Shown here: positions 6,562-13,613 of the stretch, piece after piece
How positions within the stretch are numbered: the stretch's first letter is position 1
Layout: each line of letters starts with the position of its first letter
Assembly (NCBI GenBank): GCA_937884385.1
Contig: CALGCW010000172.1
Location: 1 to 22,069 of the forward strand
DNA: 22,069 nucleotides
From: an uncultured Clostridia bacterium
GTDB taxonomy: Bacteria > Bacillota > Clostridia > Oscillospirales > CAG-272
Direction of reading: 5' to 3'
Translations under genes and position numbers: made by a program
Notes under the pieces: generated by a model
Databases searched by the model: none
What the model was told of the DNA's origin: nothing
Seen by the model: the letters and a program-made list of their open reading frames with translations, nothing else

Positions 6562-7290
6562 TTATTTTTTTCTTAATCTTTGGCAATACTGTGTGCAGAG
6601 CTTATCAGTACACTCCGAACATTTCAGCGCCATATTCGAGTTTTCCCAAAATCTTTCGGGATGAAGATCGAAAACTATCTCCCAAATAAGTATATCGATT
6701 ATTGAAAATATCAAAAGCGAAGTCGAGAAGAAGCTTCCTACAAAAAGCATGGGAGTAAACATCATAAGATGATCCCAGTTAAATATTCTGCATGTCGTAC
6801 AGCACTTATTTCCGAGCATAAGCCTGAAGGGGCACCAAATAAGCACGCAGATCAAATCACAAACGTAAAATGCAACGCTTATAAGGAAAAGATGCTTGTT
6901 TTCAAGCACCTTGAAATGCTTGAGTGCTCCTATTGCGGCAATAAAGGTCGCCCAAAGAGCCATTACCTTGCCGGCGGCTTTATTTGTATCCGATATAAAC
7001 TTCTTAAGCTTTTCCTTATCAAAGATCTTATCCAAAACCGGGCGGAAACGCTCCTTGAAGTATTTCTGTGAGCCAAGTGCGATGTTATTCTTAACGGGAA
7101 TAAGCTGGACTATCATATCTATTACCCAAGCCAACCACAACAGATGGAAAACAGAAAAGCCTTTAAAGAAATTCCATCCTTCTATCACTCCGAATTGATC
7201 GGGAGCCACGAAATATAGGACTACGGTTGCAATAAGAACCATAATTCTCAAAATCAATTTTATAACATAAGCTCTTCTGATCTTTGACAT
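6562..7290 (-). CDS. Cysteine-rich membrane protein of unknown function
   Basis: I do not recognise a named family. The 242-residue protein has about five to six hydrophobic segments (roughly 10-28, 46-65, 108-122, 134-153 and 176-206). It has two cysteine clusters. One follows the fourth helix (C153, then C163, C164 and C167 in the segment WCPFRLMLGNKCCTTC). The other is at the soluble C-terminus (C224, C227, C232, C236). The pattern suggests metal or disulfide chemistry at the membrane face, but no known cofactor signature is clear. ATG at 7290 has an AAGGAAG site upstream; the longer frame to 7356 would overlap the promoter. It is a single-gene transcription unit with its own promoter and a shared terminator. 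Confidence 0.7.
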   Translation of the reverse strand: MSKIRRAYVIKLILRIMVLIATVVLYFVAPDQFGVIEGWNFFKGFSVFHLLWLAWVIDMIVQLIPVKNNIALGSQKYFKERFRPVLDKIFDKEKLKKFISDTNKAAGKVMALWATFIAAIGALKHFKVLENKHLFLISVAFYVCDLICVLIWCPFRLMLGNKCCTTCRIFNWDHLMMFTPMLFVGSFFSTSLLIFSIIDILIWEIVFDLHPERFWENSNMALKCSECTDKLCTQYCQRLRKK

Positions 7291-7332
7291 CAATGCTTCC
7301 TTTCTTTTCGACAAATTACATACATTATTTAA

Positions 7333-7361
7333 ATTATACACTATCTTTATGAACAAAGCAA
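7333..7361 (-). promoter_or_regulatory. Promoter of the cysteine-rich membrane protein gene
   Basis: On the minus strand TTGCTT (7356-7361) and a perfect TATAAT (7333-7338) are 17 nt apart, with a leader of about 35 nt before the ATG at 7290. It lies immediately after the terminator of the large operon, so this gene is a separate unit. Confidence 0.65.
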
Positions 7362-7372
7362 GAACAATTCAT

Positions 7373-7409
7373 AAAAAAACATCCGCCTCAGAGCTTTTCT
7401 GTGGCGGAT
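7373..7409 (-). terminator. Terminator of the large operon
   Basis: ATCCGCC (7381-7387) pairs with GGCGGAT (7403-7409), and an inner CAGA/TCTG pairing extends the stem across one mismatch. On the minus strand the stem runs into GTTTTTTTAT (7371-7380). It follows the coaX stop codon by about 20 nt and closes the 15-gene cluster. Confidence 0.9.
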
Positions 7410-7430
7410 ATATTTGGTTTTAAAAAAAGA

Positions 7431-8195
7431 TCAGCGATTATTGTTATAAATGATGTAGAGCCCTTCAAGCACCATATTTTCGTCAAGCGTTATTTTCCTC
7501 TTGCAATAAGGAACGATAGAAGGAGAAAAACCGCCCGTCGCATACACGGGAACGTCATAACCGTATTCCTCGCAAAACCGCTCTATCATACCGTCGATCA
7601 TTGCAGCATTTCCAAAGACTATGCCGCTTTTCATACAGTCAACGGTATTTCTGCCTATCGCGCAAGGCGGCGCATCAAGGCTGATCTGCGGGAGCTGTGC
7701 AGTTCCCGAGGAAAGCGAGCGCATACCCATCATAACTCCGGGCATTATGGAAACTCCTATAAACGCTCCGTCATCGCTGACGGCAATAAGCTTCGTTGCA
7801 GTACCCATATCAACTACGAGTGACGGAGTCATATGTTTATAGCGAGCCGCCACGCAAGCGCAAATAAGGTCGGCGCCAACGCTTGATGGGTCATCGCAAC
7901 GAATGTCGATGCCCGTTTCTATCTTATTTGACACGTGGAGTGCAGAAACCGAATACAGATTACTCATTACCTCACTCAAAACCGAGGATAGAGACGGAAC
8001 GACGGAGGAGACTATTGCCCCCTCCACCGTATCTTTATCTACACCCTTTTGAGTGAGCATCTGATGAATGATACTTTCATATTCCTGCACTGTTTTCGTC
8101 GTATCAGTCGAAATACGAACTACAAAGCGCAAAGCGTCGTTTTCAAATCCGCCTATAGCTATATCCGTATTTCCAATGTCAACAGCAAGTACCAT
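7431..8195 (-). CDS. coaX: Type III pantothenate kinase
   Basis: CoaX phosphorylates pantothenate with ATP, the first step of coenzyme A synthesis, in the cytoplasm. The 254-residue length is normal for the family. The ASKHA-fold motifs are present: DIGNT (6-10) for phosphate binding, GAD (107-109) with the catalytic Asp, and DMGTATK (129-135). The usual Arg after GAD is Leu110. The start at 8195 has only a weak ribosome site, 5 nt after the preceding stop codon, so translational coupling is likely. It is the last gene of an operon full of CoA-ester enzymes, so it may raise CoA supply when the pathway is on. The Leu could mean altered pantothenate binding, or it may be a clade variant. Confidence 0.88.
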   Translation of the reverse strand: MVLAVDIGNTDIAIGGFENDALRFVVRISTDTTKTVQEYESIIHQMLTQKGVDKDTVEGAIVSSVVPSLSSVLSEVMSNLYSVSALHVSNKIETGIDIRCDDPSSVGADLICACVAARYKHMTPSLVVDMGTATKLIAVSDDGAFIGVSIMPGVMMGMRSLSSGTAQLPQISLDAPPCAIGRNTVDCMKSGIVFGNAAMIDGMIERFCEEYGYDVPVYATGGFSPSIVPYCKRKITLDENMVLEGLYIIYNNNR

Positions 8196-8200
8196 AATAT

Positions 8201-9076
8201 TTATTTTGTAAAGAAATCTACAACGTCTCCTGCAAGCTTATCGGGGCAATCCACCATTGGAGAGTGTCCGCAATCGGGATAAGGAAGAAGTGTTGCAAGC
8301 TCTCCAAGTGCATTATAGTTATCCATTACCATATAGGTGGGAACAATGACGTCCTTTTCCCCCATCGTTAGAGCTACGGGGCATTTGATGTCGTGAATGG
8401 TTCCGTCACCCTTACCGTAGGGGGTGAATTCATCACTCATATTGAGATTAGCAAGTGCCCAGTCAAGGTCAACGAGATTTCTCTGCTTAAGAGTTTCTGC
8501 CATCCAGATATCGTTCTGCTCTCTTGTGGGCTTGTTTACCGTATAAATGGTTGCATCCCAGATAGCAGTCATAGTTGCCGCATCGCCCTTTTCAAAGCAA
8601 GCAAGTGCAGGAGCTACCTGAATGGGATCTGCGCCCATTTCTTCCTTTGATGCATAGGGCTCGCCTGTTGATTTAAAGTTTTCCTTTTTGAAAACGGGAT
8701 AGCCCTTAAGTCCTGCTCCCTCAATATCAAAGAACTTCTTGATCTTTTCGGGATATTTAGCACATAGCTTGAGTGAAACGCCTCCGCCGTTTGACCAGCC
8801 TACAAGGTAGACCTGACCAAGTCCAAGCGCATCGATAAAGAGAGCAACGTCATCTGCAAGCTCCTCGAGTGTGTCAAAGCGGTTATTATAGCTGGAGTCT
8901 CCAAAGCCGCGAAGATCGATAGCCACGCATCTGAATTTGTCTTTGATACGATCGATCAGCGGACCAAAGTGGACGGAAGAGGACATATTGCCGTGTACCA
9001 TAAGAACAACGTCGCCCTTGCCTTCGTCAAGATAAGCGATCTCTTCTCTTCCAATGGATATAAACTTCTTTTCCAT
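8201..9076 (-). CDS. Alpha/beta hydrolase (GWSNGG type)
   Basis: This 291-residue cytoplasmic protein has a complete alpha/beta-hydrolase fold. HGN (28-30) forms the oxyanion region, S95 in GWSNGG is the nucleophile, D242 in GEKD the acid, and H271 in CGHSP the base. A helical cap spans about 120-220. Related enzymes hydrolyse esters, thioesters or C-C bonds in carboxylic acids. The ATG at 9076 has AAGGAG (9084-9089) 7 nt upstream; the longer frame to 9178 would run into the preceding gene without a ribosome site. It lies 16 nt after the other hydrolase gene. In this operon a plausible job is cleaving an acyl-ester or acyl-CoA intermediate, but the substrate is unknown. Confidence 0.8.
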   Translation of the reverse strand: MEKKFISIGREEIAYLDEGKGDVVLMVHGNMSSSVHFGPLIDRIKDKFRCVAIDLRGFGDSSYNNRFDTLEELADDVALFIDALGLGQVYLVGWSNGGGVSLKLCAKYPEKIKKFFDIEGAGLKGYPVFKKENFKSTGEPYASKEEMGADPIQVAPALACFEKGDAATMTAIWDATIYTVNKPTREQNDIWMAETLKQRNLVDLDWALANLNMSDEFTPYGKGDGTIHDIKCPVALTMGEKDVIVPTYMVMDNYNALGELATLLPYPDCGHSPMVDCPDKLAGDVVDFFTK

Positions 9077-9092
9077 ATAGTATCTCCTTATG

Positions 9093-9914
9093 TTAAATTT
9101 GTACGGGCTCATCATCAAGGTTAACGAAACCGAGTGTAAGCGCAAGGTAGGACGCGGGATCCTCGTACATGCTTGCATGACCGGAACCGTTTATGGTCAC
9201 GTAATTACTACCCGCTATCCTCTCGTGAAGCAATATCTGCTCCGTTGGGGGAACGAGTCCGTCCTCCGAGCCCGAAATAATAAGTGTGGGACATTTGATC
9301 TCACAAAGCCTGTCCGTATAGTCGTAATCTCTTGAGCTGTCGGTAAGGCGGATAAGAGCCTCAAGAACAGCAGGGTTAGAAAAGTAAGGAATGAGTGTTC
9401 CCTCGCGTCTGTCCATCCACTCCGCCTGATTCTCATAAAAGCCCGTGGAGTAAATTACGGGGATGGTAGTCAGGTAATATGCAAGTCCGTCACCGGTGCG
9501 TGCAACTGCATTCCAGCCGTCACCGATCTTGCGAAGCCAGTCGCTCGTTCTTCCGCAGGTGTTTGCAAGCACGAGTCTGCGAACGTATTCGGGATGCTCG
9601 ACCGCATATTGAATTGCTATCTCACCGCCGTAGGAAATGCCCATTATGTTGTATTTCTCATAGGGCAAAAGCTCAAAAAGCGCGTGGAGCAATCTCACCT
9701 GTATCGCGTGTGTATAGCTCTCCGTCATTCTCGTGGACTGACCCTGATCGAGAAAGTCGACTAAGATAACGATATTATTTTTTGTAAGATTCTTCATATG
9801 GGGCTTCCAGCTATTGGTGGACATCATAATGCCGTTGAGGACCACAAGGGGCTCTCCTGCTTCGCCGTGCACCTCATAATAGACCTTTTTGCCTTCAAAA
9901 TCAAAGAATGCCAT
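9093..9914 (-). CDS. Alpha/beta hydrolase, RhlA/PhaG-like features
   Basis: A 273-residue alpha/beta-hydrolase with nucleophile S94 in GISYGG, acid D218 in GSEDGLVP and base H246 in GSGHASM. The segment FLDQGQS (54-60) resembles the DLPxAGQS block that I recall from RhlA/PhaG proteins, which handle (R)-3-hydroxyacyl thioesters. That is a weak hint only, since many other family members share the fold. The start at 9914 is an ATG with GGAG six bases upstream; an in-frame TTG at 9926 would sit inside that ribosome site. The gene begins 12 nt after the CoA-transferase stop. It shares its operon with a FabG-type reductase that would make 3-hydroxyacyl substrates, so action on such a thioester is an inference worth testing. 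Confidence 0.8.
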   Translation of the reverse strand: MAFFDFEGKKVYYEVHGEAGEPLVVLNGIMMSTNSWKPHMKNLTKNNIVILVDFLDQGQSTRMTESYTHAIQVRLLHALFELLPYEKYNIMGISYGGEIAIQYAVEHPEYVRRLVLANTCGRTSDWLRKIGDGWNAVARTGDGLAYYLTTIPVIYSTGFYENQAEWMDRREGTLIPYFSNPAVLEALIRLTDSSRDYDYTDRLCEIKCPTLIISGSEDGLVPPTEQILLHERIAGSNYVTINGSGHASMYEDPASYLALTLGFVNLDDEPVQI

Positions 9915-9926
9915 AGTATTCTCCAA

Positions 9927-11231
9927 TTACTCTGCGATTATGCCAAGAGCGATGGCGTCCTTCGTAAGCTGCTCTCTGAAGTCGGGGTGAGCAACGGAGA
10001 TGATGAGTCTTGCTCTATCTGCCATTGACGTTCCGCGAAGACAAACTGCGCCGTATTCGGTAACGAGCCAGTCAATATCGTTTCTGGAGAGAGAAACAGC
10101 AGCGCCTGCCTTAAGCGTGGGCACAATCTTTGAGGTTTCAACTCTTTCGCCCGTTGCCTTGTTCTTAACCATAGCTGTTGAATAAAGCGCGATCACGCTT
10201 CTGCCGTTCTTGGATTTCTGTGCGCCGATAGCCGTATCAGCCTGACCGCCCGTGCCGGAGAACTGAACGTGACCTATGGACTCAGAGCAGCACTGACCGA
10301 AGAGGTCGATCTCAATAGTAGAATTGATGGATATCTGGTTATCATTCTGGGAGATCGTGTGAGGATCGTTGACATATGCTCCGTCCATAATACATACAGA
10401 AGGGTTATCGTCGATGAAATCGTAAAGCTCCTTAGTACCCATTGCGAATGCCGCAACCATCTTTCCCTGATGTGTCTGCTTGCACTTACCCGTAATAACG
10501 CCTGCCTTTGCAAGCTTTACCATACCTGTAGTGAGCATCTCTGTGTGAACGCCAAGATCCTTCTTATCCATAAGAGAAGCCGCTACTGCGTTGGGGATAC
10601 CGCCTATACCGAGCTGGATGCAGTCTCCGTCATGGATCATATCGGCAATGTATCTGCCGATAGTCATATCCTTTTCATTGGGCTCTGCGTCTGCGATCTC
10701 AGGCATAGGATAGTCACACTCAACAACGTAGTCAACATCGTTAAGATGGAGCTGAACGTCACCGAAGGTTCTGGGAGCATTGGGGTTGATCTCAAGAATA
10801 ACCGTCTTTGCTTCTTTAATCATTGCCATTTCATAGGTATTGGACAAGGAAAGTGAAACAAAGCCGTGCTTATCGGGCATTGATGCAATACCAACGTAGA
10901 TGTCGGGCTTGCGGTAGCAAAGTCTCTTGAAGGAAGCAAGATGAAGATGATTGAAAATAAAGCTTACGTTTCCGTTAGGTTGTGCCTTTCTGAGCGCGGG
11001 TGTATAGAACCAGCTGTCTATTCTGAAGGAGTCCTTGTAGGCAGGATTCGTCATAAACTCATAAGCGCCCATAGGAAGGCAGTTGCTTACGAGCACGCCC
11101 TTTACTCTGTCTGCAATCGTGTGAAGATTTGTCATAAATTCTCTGCCCTCTGCAGAACCAAGTCCCGTAACGATGTAATCATTGTCCTTTACGAGAGCAA
11201 GAGCTTCATTGATAGATACGTATTTTGCCAT
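9927..11231 (-). CDS. CoA-transferase, acetyl-CoA hydrolase/4-hydroxybutyrate CoA-transferase family
   Basis: The enzyme moves CoA between carboxylic acids, usually with acetyl-CoA as donor, through a glutamyl-CoA thioester. The 434-residue length is typical. GIGGIPNAV (208-216) is the glycine-rich CoA-binding segment. E231 in GVHTEM is the expected catalytic glutamate, matching E238 of the Clostridium aminobutyricum enzyme by context. SGTGGQAD, about 330-337, is the C-terminal signature. An AAAGGAG site precedes the ATG. It follows the Liv importer genes after a 143-nt gap holding a hairpin, and precedes two hydrolases. It probably activates an imported acid or releases a product acid. Substrate choice (butyrate, 4-hydroxybutyrate, branched acids) cannot be fixed from sequence. 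Confidence 0.85.
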   Translation of the reverse strand: MAKYVSINEALALVKDNDYIVTGLGSAEGREFMTNLHTIADRVKGVLVSNCLPMGAYEFMTNPAYKDSFRIDSWFYTPALRKAQPNGNVSFIFNHLHLASFKRLCYRKPDIYVGIASMPDKHGFVSLSLSNTYEMAMIKEAKTVILEINPNAPRTFGDVQLHLNDVDYVVECDYPMPEIADAEPNEKDMTIGRYIADMIHDGDCIQLGIGGIPNAVAASLMDKKDLGVHTEMLTTGMVKLAKAGVITGKCKQTHQGKMVAAFAMGTKELYDFIDDNPSVCIMDGAYVNDPHTISQNDNQISINSTIEIDLFGQCCSESIGHVQFSGTGGQADTAIGAQKSKNGRSVIALYSTAMVKNKATGERVETSKIVPTLKAGAAVSLSRNDIDWLVTEYGAVCLRGTSMADRARLIISVAHPDFREQLTKDAIALGIIAE

Positions 11232-11340
11232 GATTTTTTCTCCTTTTCAGGTCAATTTAAATTTTATATGTTAATCGCCTATGCGAATTACTTTCAACGT
11301 TAAATAATACTGTTTTATTCTTTTACTTTTTGGGGATATT

Positions 11341-11361
11341 CCCCGCCCTTTGCGGGCGGGG
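11341..11361 (-). promoter_or_regulatory. GC-rich hairpin between livK and the CoA-transferase gene
   Basis: CCCCGCCC (11341-11348) pairs perfectly with GGGCGGGG (11354-11361) over a 5-nt loop. No U-tract follows on the minus strand, so it is not a standard terminator. Hairpins after a binding-protein gene often protect the upstream mRNA from 3' decay and so raise binding-protein levels over downstream genes; that role is inferred here. Confidence 0.55.
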
Positions 11362-11374
11362 ATCTCTATTAGAT

Positions 11375-12832
11375 TTATTCAGAAATATACTGCCAAAGCT
11401 GGTCTATAGTCTGAAGACCCGTGAAGGGTGCGCTTGCCGCTACGTGATCTGCAGTAGCGTTTTCGCCAAAGATTTCATCAGCCGTATCAACGAATACTGC
11501 CGCTGAGAACATTTCAACGCCTGTTCTGGCGCCGTTAGCATAAGAGATAGTGCCTGCCATAGCAACGGGAAGCTCGGTTGTTTCCATAATTTCAACAAGA
11601 TTTGCTCTTGTAAGAGGCTTGCCGCTCTTTTCAAGTGCTTCAAGTGCTTCGCAGAAAAGATTACCTGCGATATAGCCAGCAAGTGCGTAAGAGTTATAGC
11701 TCATACCCCAAGCAGTGCCCTTATCAACTGTGTAGCCATAGTTGAAGATAGCCTCCGCTACCTTCCAGTAAGACTCTGTAAAGCCTACAACACCGTTACC
11801 GTACTGAGCCTGGCTCTGCATCTTGTAGGTTTTGAAAAGAGGTGTATCTTCTTTGTAAACGTAAGTTGTGGATGTTACATCAAGCCAGCCCTGAGCATAG
11901 ATAGTCATCTTGGACATGATTTCCTGACCTGCCTGAGTAAGCTTACCGCCGCTGTTAAGAACATCAGCAGAAGCATTATTATAGGAAGTGAGAACGTTTC
12001 CTTCGAAGTTTGCCTGTGCCAAGGCATTAAGTGCAGAAACGAAGTAGTCACCGGTCACGGTCAAAATTACTGTATCGCATCCCGAGGAAACGATAGCCGT
12101 TGCCGCTGCACCGAAGTCCGTGCCTGCAACATCCTGGTATACGATATTGCCCTTCTTAGAAGCAGGAAGTTTTTCAGCCTCAAACTTAATGCCGTTGACT
12201 GTACTCTGAGAAGCTTCATCTTGGTTGGAGATTACACCAACCTTCTTTGCTCCAAGACCACCCGTAAGAGTCTTGCCGTCAGCAGCAAGTGCATCTGCAA
12301 ATGCACGAACGATAAGTGAACGGCCCTCTGTCTTGTTAAGGGGCTGTACGGGGAAGATAGCTCTGTCACCGTCGCTTGTTGCGTTGTCATTGTAAAGAGC
12401 ATCGATACCTGCCGCAGCATAGATCATAGGAACACAGTTATCCTTGAGAAGACCAAGGTTTACGTTAACTGCATAGCCGCCGTAGTTACCAACGATTGCA
12501 AATACCTCATGTTCAAAAATGAGCTTTTCCATCATTGAAACAGAGTTGGTGGAATTACCCTTGTCGTCGTAATGTACAAGCTCTACAGTCTTGCCGTTAA
12601 AGCCGCCGTTTTCATTGTATTCTGCAAATGCTGCCTGAATACCAAGATTAAAAGGTACACCGATGGAAGCAAGAGCACCCGTAGTACCTGCAGTATTACC
12701 TACGTAGATAACGTCGCCCTCGTACTCTTCCGTACTGAGCTTAGCATCGTTGCCTCCGCAGGCTGTAAGAACCATAAGAGCCATAATAACTGCCAATGTC
12801 AAAGAAAGAAGTCTTGTGATTTTGTTTTTCAT
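11375..12832 (-). CDS. ABC importer substrate-binding lipoprotein (LivK/LivJ-like)
   Basis: This is the extracellular receptor of the importer encoded just upstream in the operon. The first 24 residues are a lipoprotein signal with a positively charged start, a hydrophobic core and a lipobox ending LTAC, so C25 is the likely lipidated residue. The mature part has the type I periplasmic-binding fold of the branched-chain amino acid family (Peripla_BP_6-like), starting with VGNTAGTTG. At 485 residues it is about 100 longer than a typical LivJ. An AAAGGAG site precedes the ATG. Family members bind branched-chain amino acids, but others bind amides, urea or aromatic and short carboxylic acids. 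Given the CoA-ester enzymes beside it, a carboxylate ligand is possible. Confidence 0.85.
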   Translation of the reverse strand: MKNKITRLLSLTLAVIMALMVLTACGGNDAKLSTEEYEGDVIYVGNTAGTTGALASIGVPFNLGIQAAFAEYNENGGFNGKTVELVHYDDKGNSTNSVSMMEKLIFEHEVFAIVGNYGGYAVNVNLGLLKDNCVPMIYAAAGIDALYNDNATSDGDRAIFPVQPLNKTEGRSLIVRAFADALAADGKTLTGGLGAKKVGVISNQDEASQSTVNGIKFEAEKLPASKKGNIVYQDVAGTDFGAAATAIVSSGCDTVILTVTGDYFVSALNALAQANFEGNVLTSYNNASADVLNSGGKLTQAGQEIMSKMTIYAQGWLDVTSTTYVYKEDTPLFKTYKMQSQAQYGNGVVGFTESYWKVAEAIFNYGYTVDKGTAWGMSYNSYALAGYIAGNLFCEALEALEKSGKPLTRANLVEIMETTELPVAMAGTISYANGARTGVEMFSAAVFVDTADEIFGENATADHVAASAPFTGLQTIDQLWQYISE

Positions 12833-12898
12833 AGTTTTTCTCCTTTTTTATATCTAACACTAACCGATAGGTTAAAATGTTTTCCGATTTGTGACGGA

Positions 12899-13612
12899 TC
12901 AACCGCCAAGATAAGCGGCAATAAGTCGCTCATCCTTGATAAGGTCCTCTGCCTTACCGTGCATACTTATCTTTCCAAGCTCAAGAACGTACGCGTAATC
13001 CGCGATCTTCAAGGTTGAAAGAGCGTTCTGCTCAACGATGAGTATGGTCGTTCCCTCCTCCTTGATCTTAAGAAGGGTATTGAAAATATCCTTGATAAGC
13101 AAGGGAGCAAGTCCGAGAGAGGGCTCGTCGAGAACGAGGATTTTGGGAGAGCCCATAAGCGCGCGTCCTATCGCAAGCATCTGCTGCTCACCGCCCGAAA
13201 GCGTTGAGGACTGCTGCTTTGCGCGTTCTTTAAGCCTTGGAAAAAGGGTGTAAACACGCTCGAAGTTTCTTGCGAGCTCTTCCTTACTTTTAATATTATA
13301 TCCACCTACGCGAAGATTCTCTTCAACGGTAAGACCGATAAGGACGTGACGTCCCTCCGGTGACTGCATAATTCCCTGCTGCGCGATCTTGTGAGCGGGC
13401 TTGCCTGCAATATTCTTACCTTCGAATATTATCTCTCCGTCCGAGGGCTTAAGGAGTCCGGAAATAACCTTCAAGGTAGAGGTCTTGCCGGCGCCGTTTG
13501 CACCGAGGATAGCAACTATCTGACCCTCGCCAACGCTGAGGTCAATACCCTTTATAGCCGCGATGGGACCGTAATTAAGCTTCAAATTTTTAATACTTAA
13601 AATTTCACTCAT
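12899..13612 (-). CDS. livF: ABC importer ATPase LivF
   Basis: A 237-residue ATP-binding subunit of the Liv-type importer. Walker A GANGAGKT is at 37-44, the signature LSGGEQQ at 138-144 and Walker B with LDEPS at 158-165. The switch region reads VEQN (193-196) with Gln where most ABC ATPases have His, as is usual in LivF. ATG at 13612 is chosen because GGAGGAGG (13619-13626) sits 6 nt before it; the open frame continues upstream to 13687 without support. It begins one base after the livG stop, so the two are translationally coupled. It would pair with LivG as an ATPase heterodimer. Confidence 0.92.
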   Translation of the reverse strand: MSEILSIKNLKLNYGPIAAIKGIDLSVGEGQIVAILGANGAGKTSTLKVISGLLKPSDGEIIFEGKNIAGKPAHKIAQQGIMQSPEGRHVLIGLTVEENLRVGGYNIKSKEELARNFERVYTLFPRLKERAKQQSSTLSGGEQQMLAIGRALMGSPKILVLDEPSLGLAPLLIKDIFNTLLKIKEEGTTILIVEQNALSTLKIADYAYVLELGKISMHGKAEDLIKDERLIAAYLGG

Positions 13613-13613
13613 A

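Noticed and set aside
10269..10856. Plus-strand open frame of 195 codons
   Set aside because: It is entirely antisense to the CoA-transferase gene, with no ribosome site and no recognisable motif.
11341..11361. Terminator splitting the operon
   Set aside because: The hairpin is strong but the minus strand continues with mixed bases and A-rich sequence, not a U-tract.
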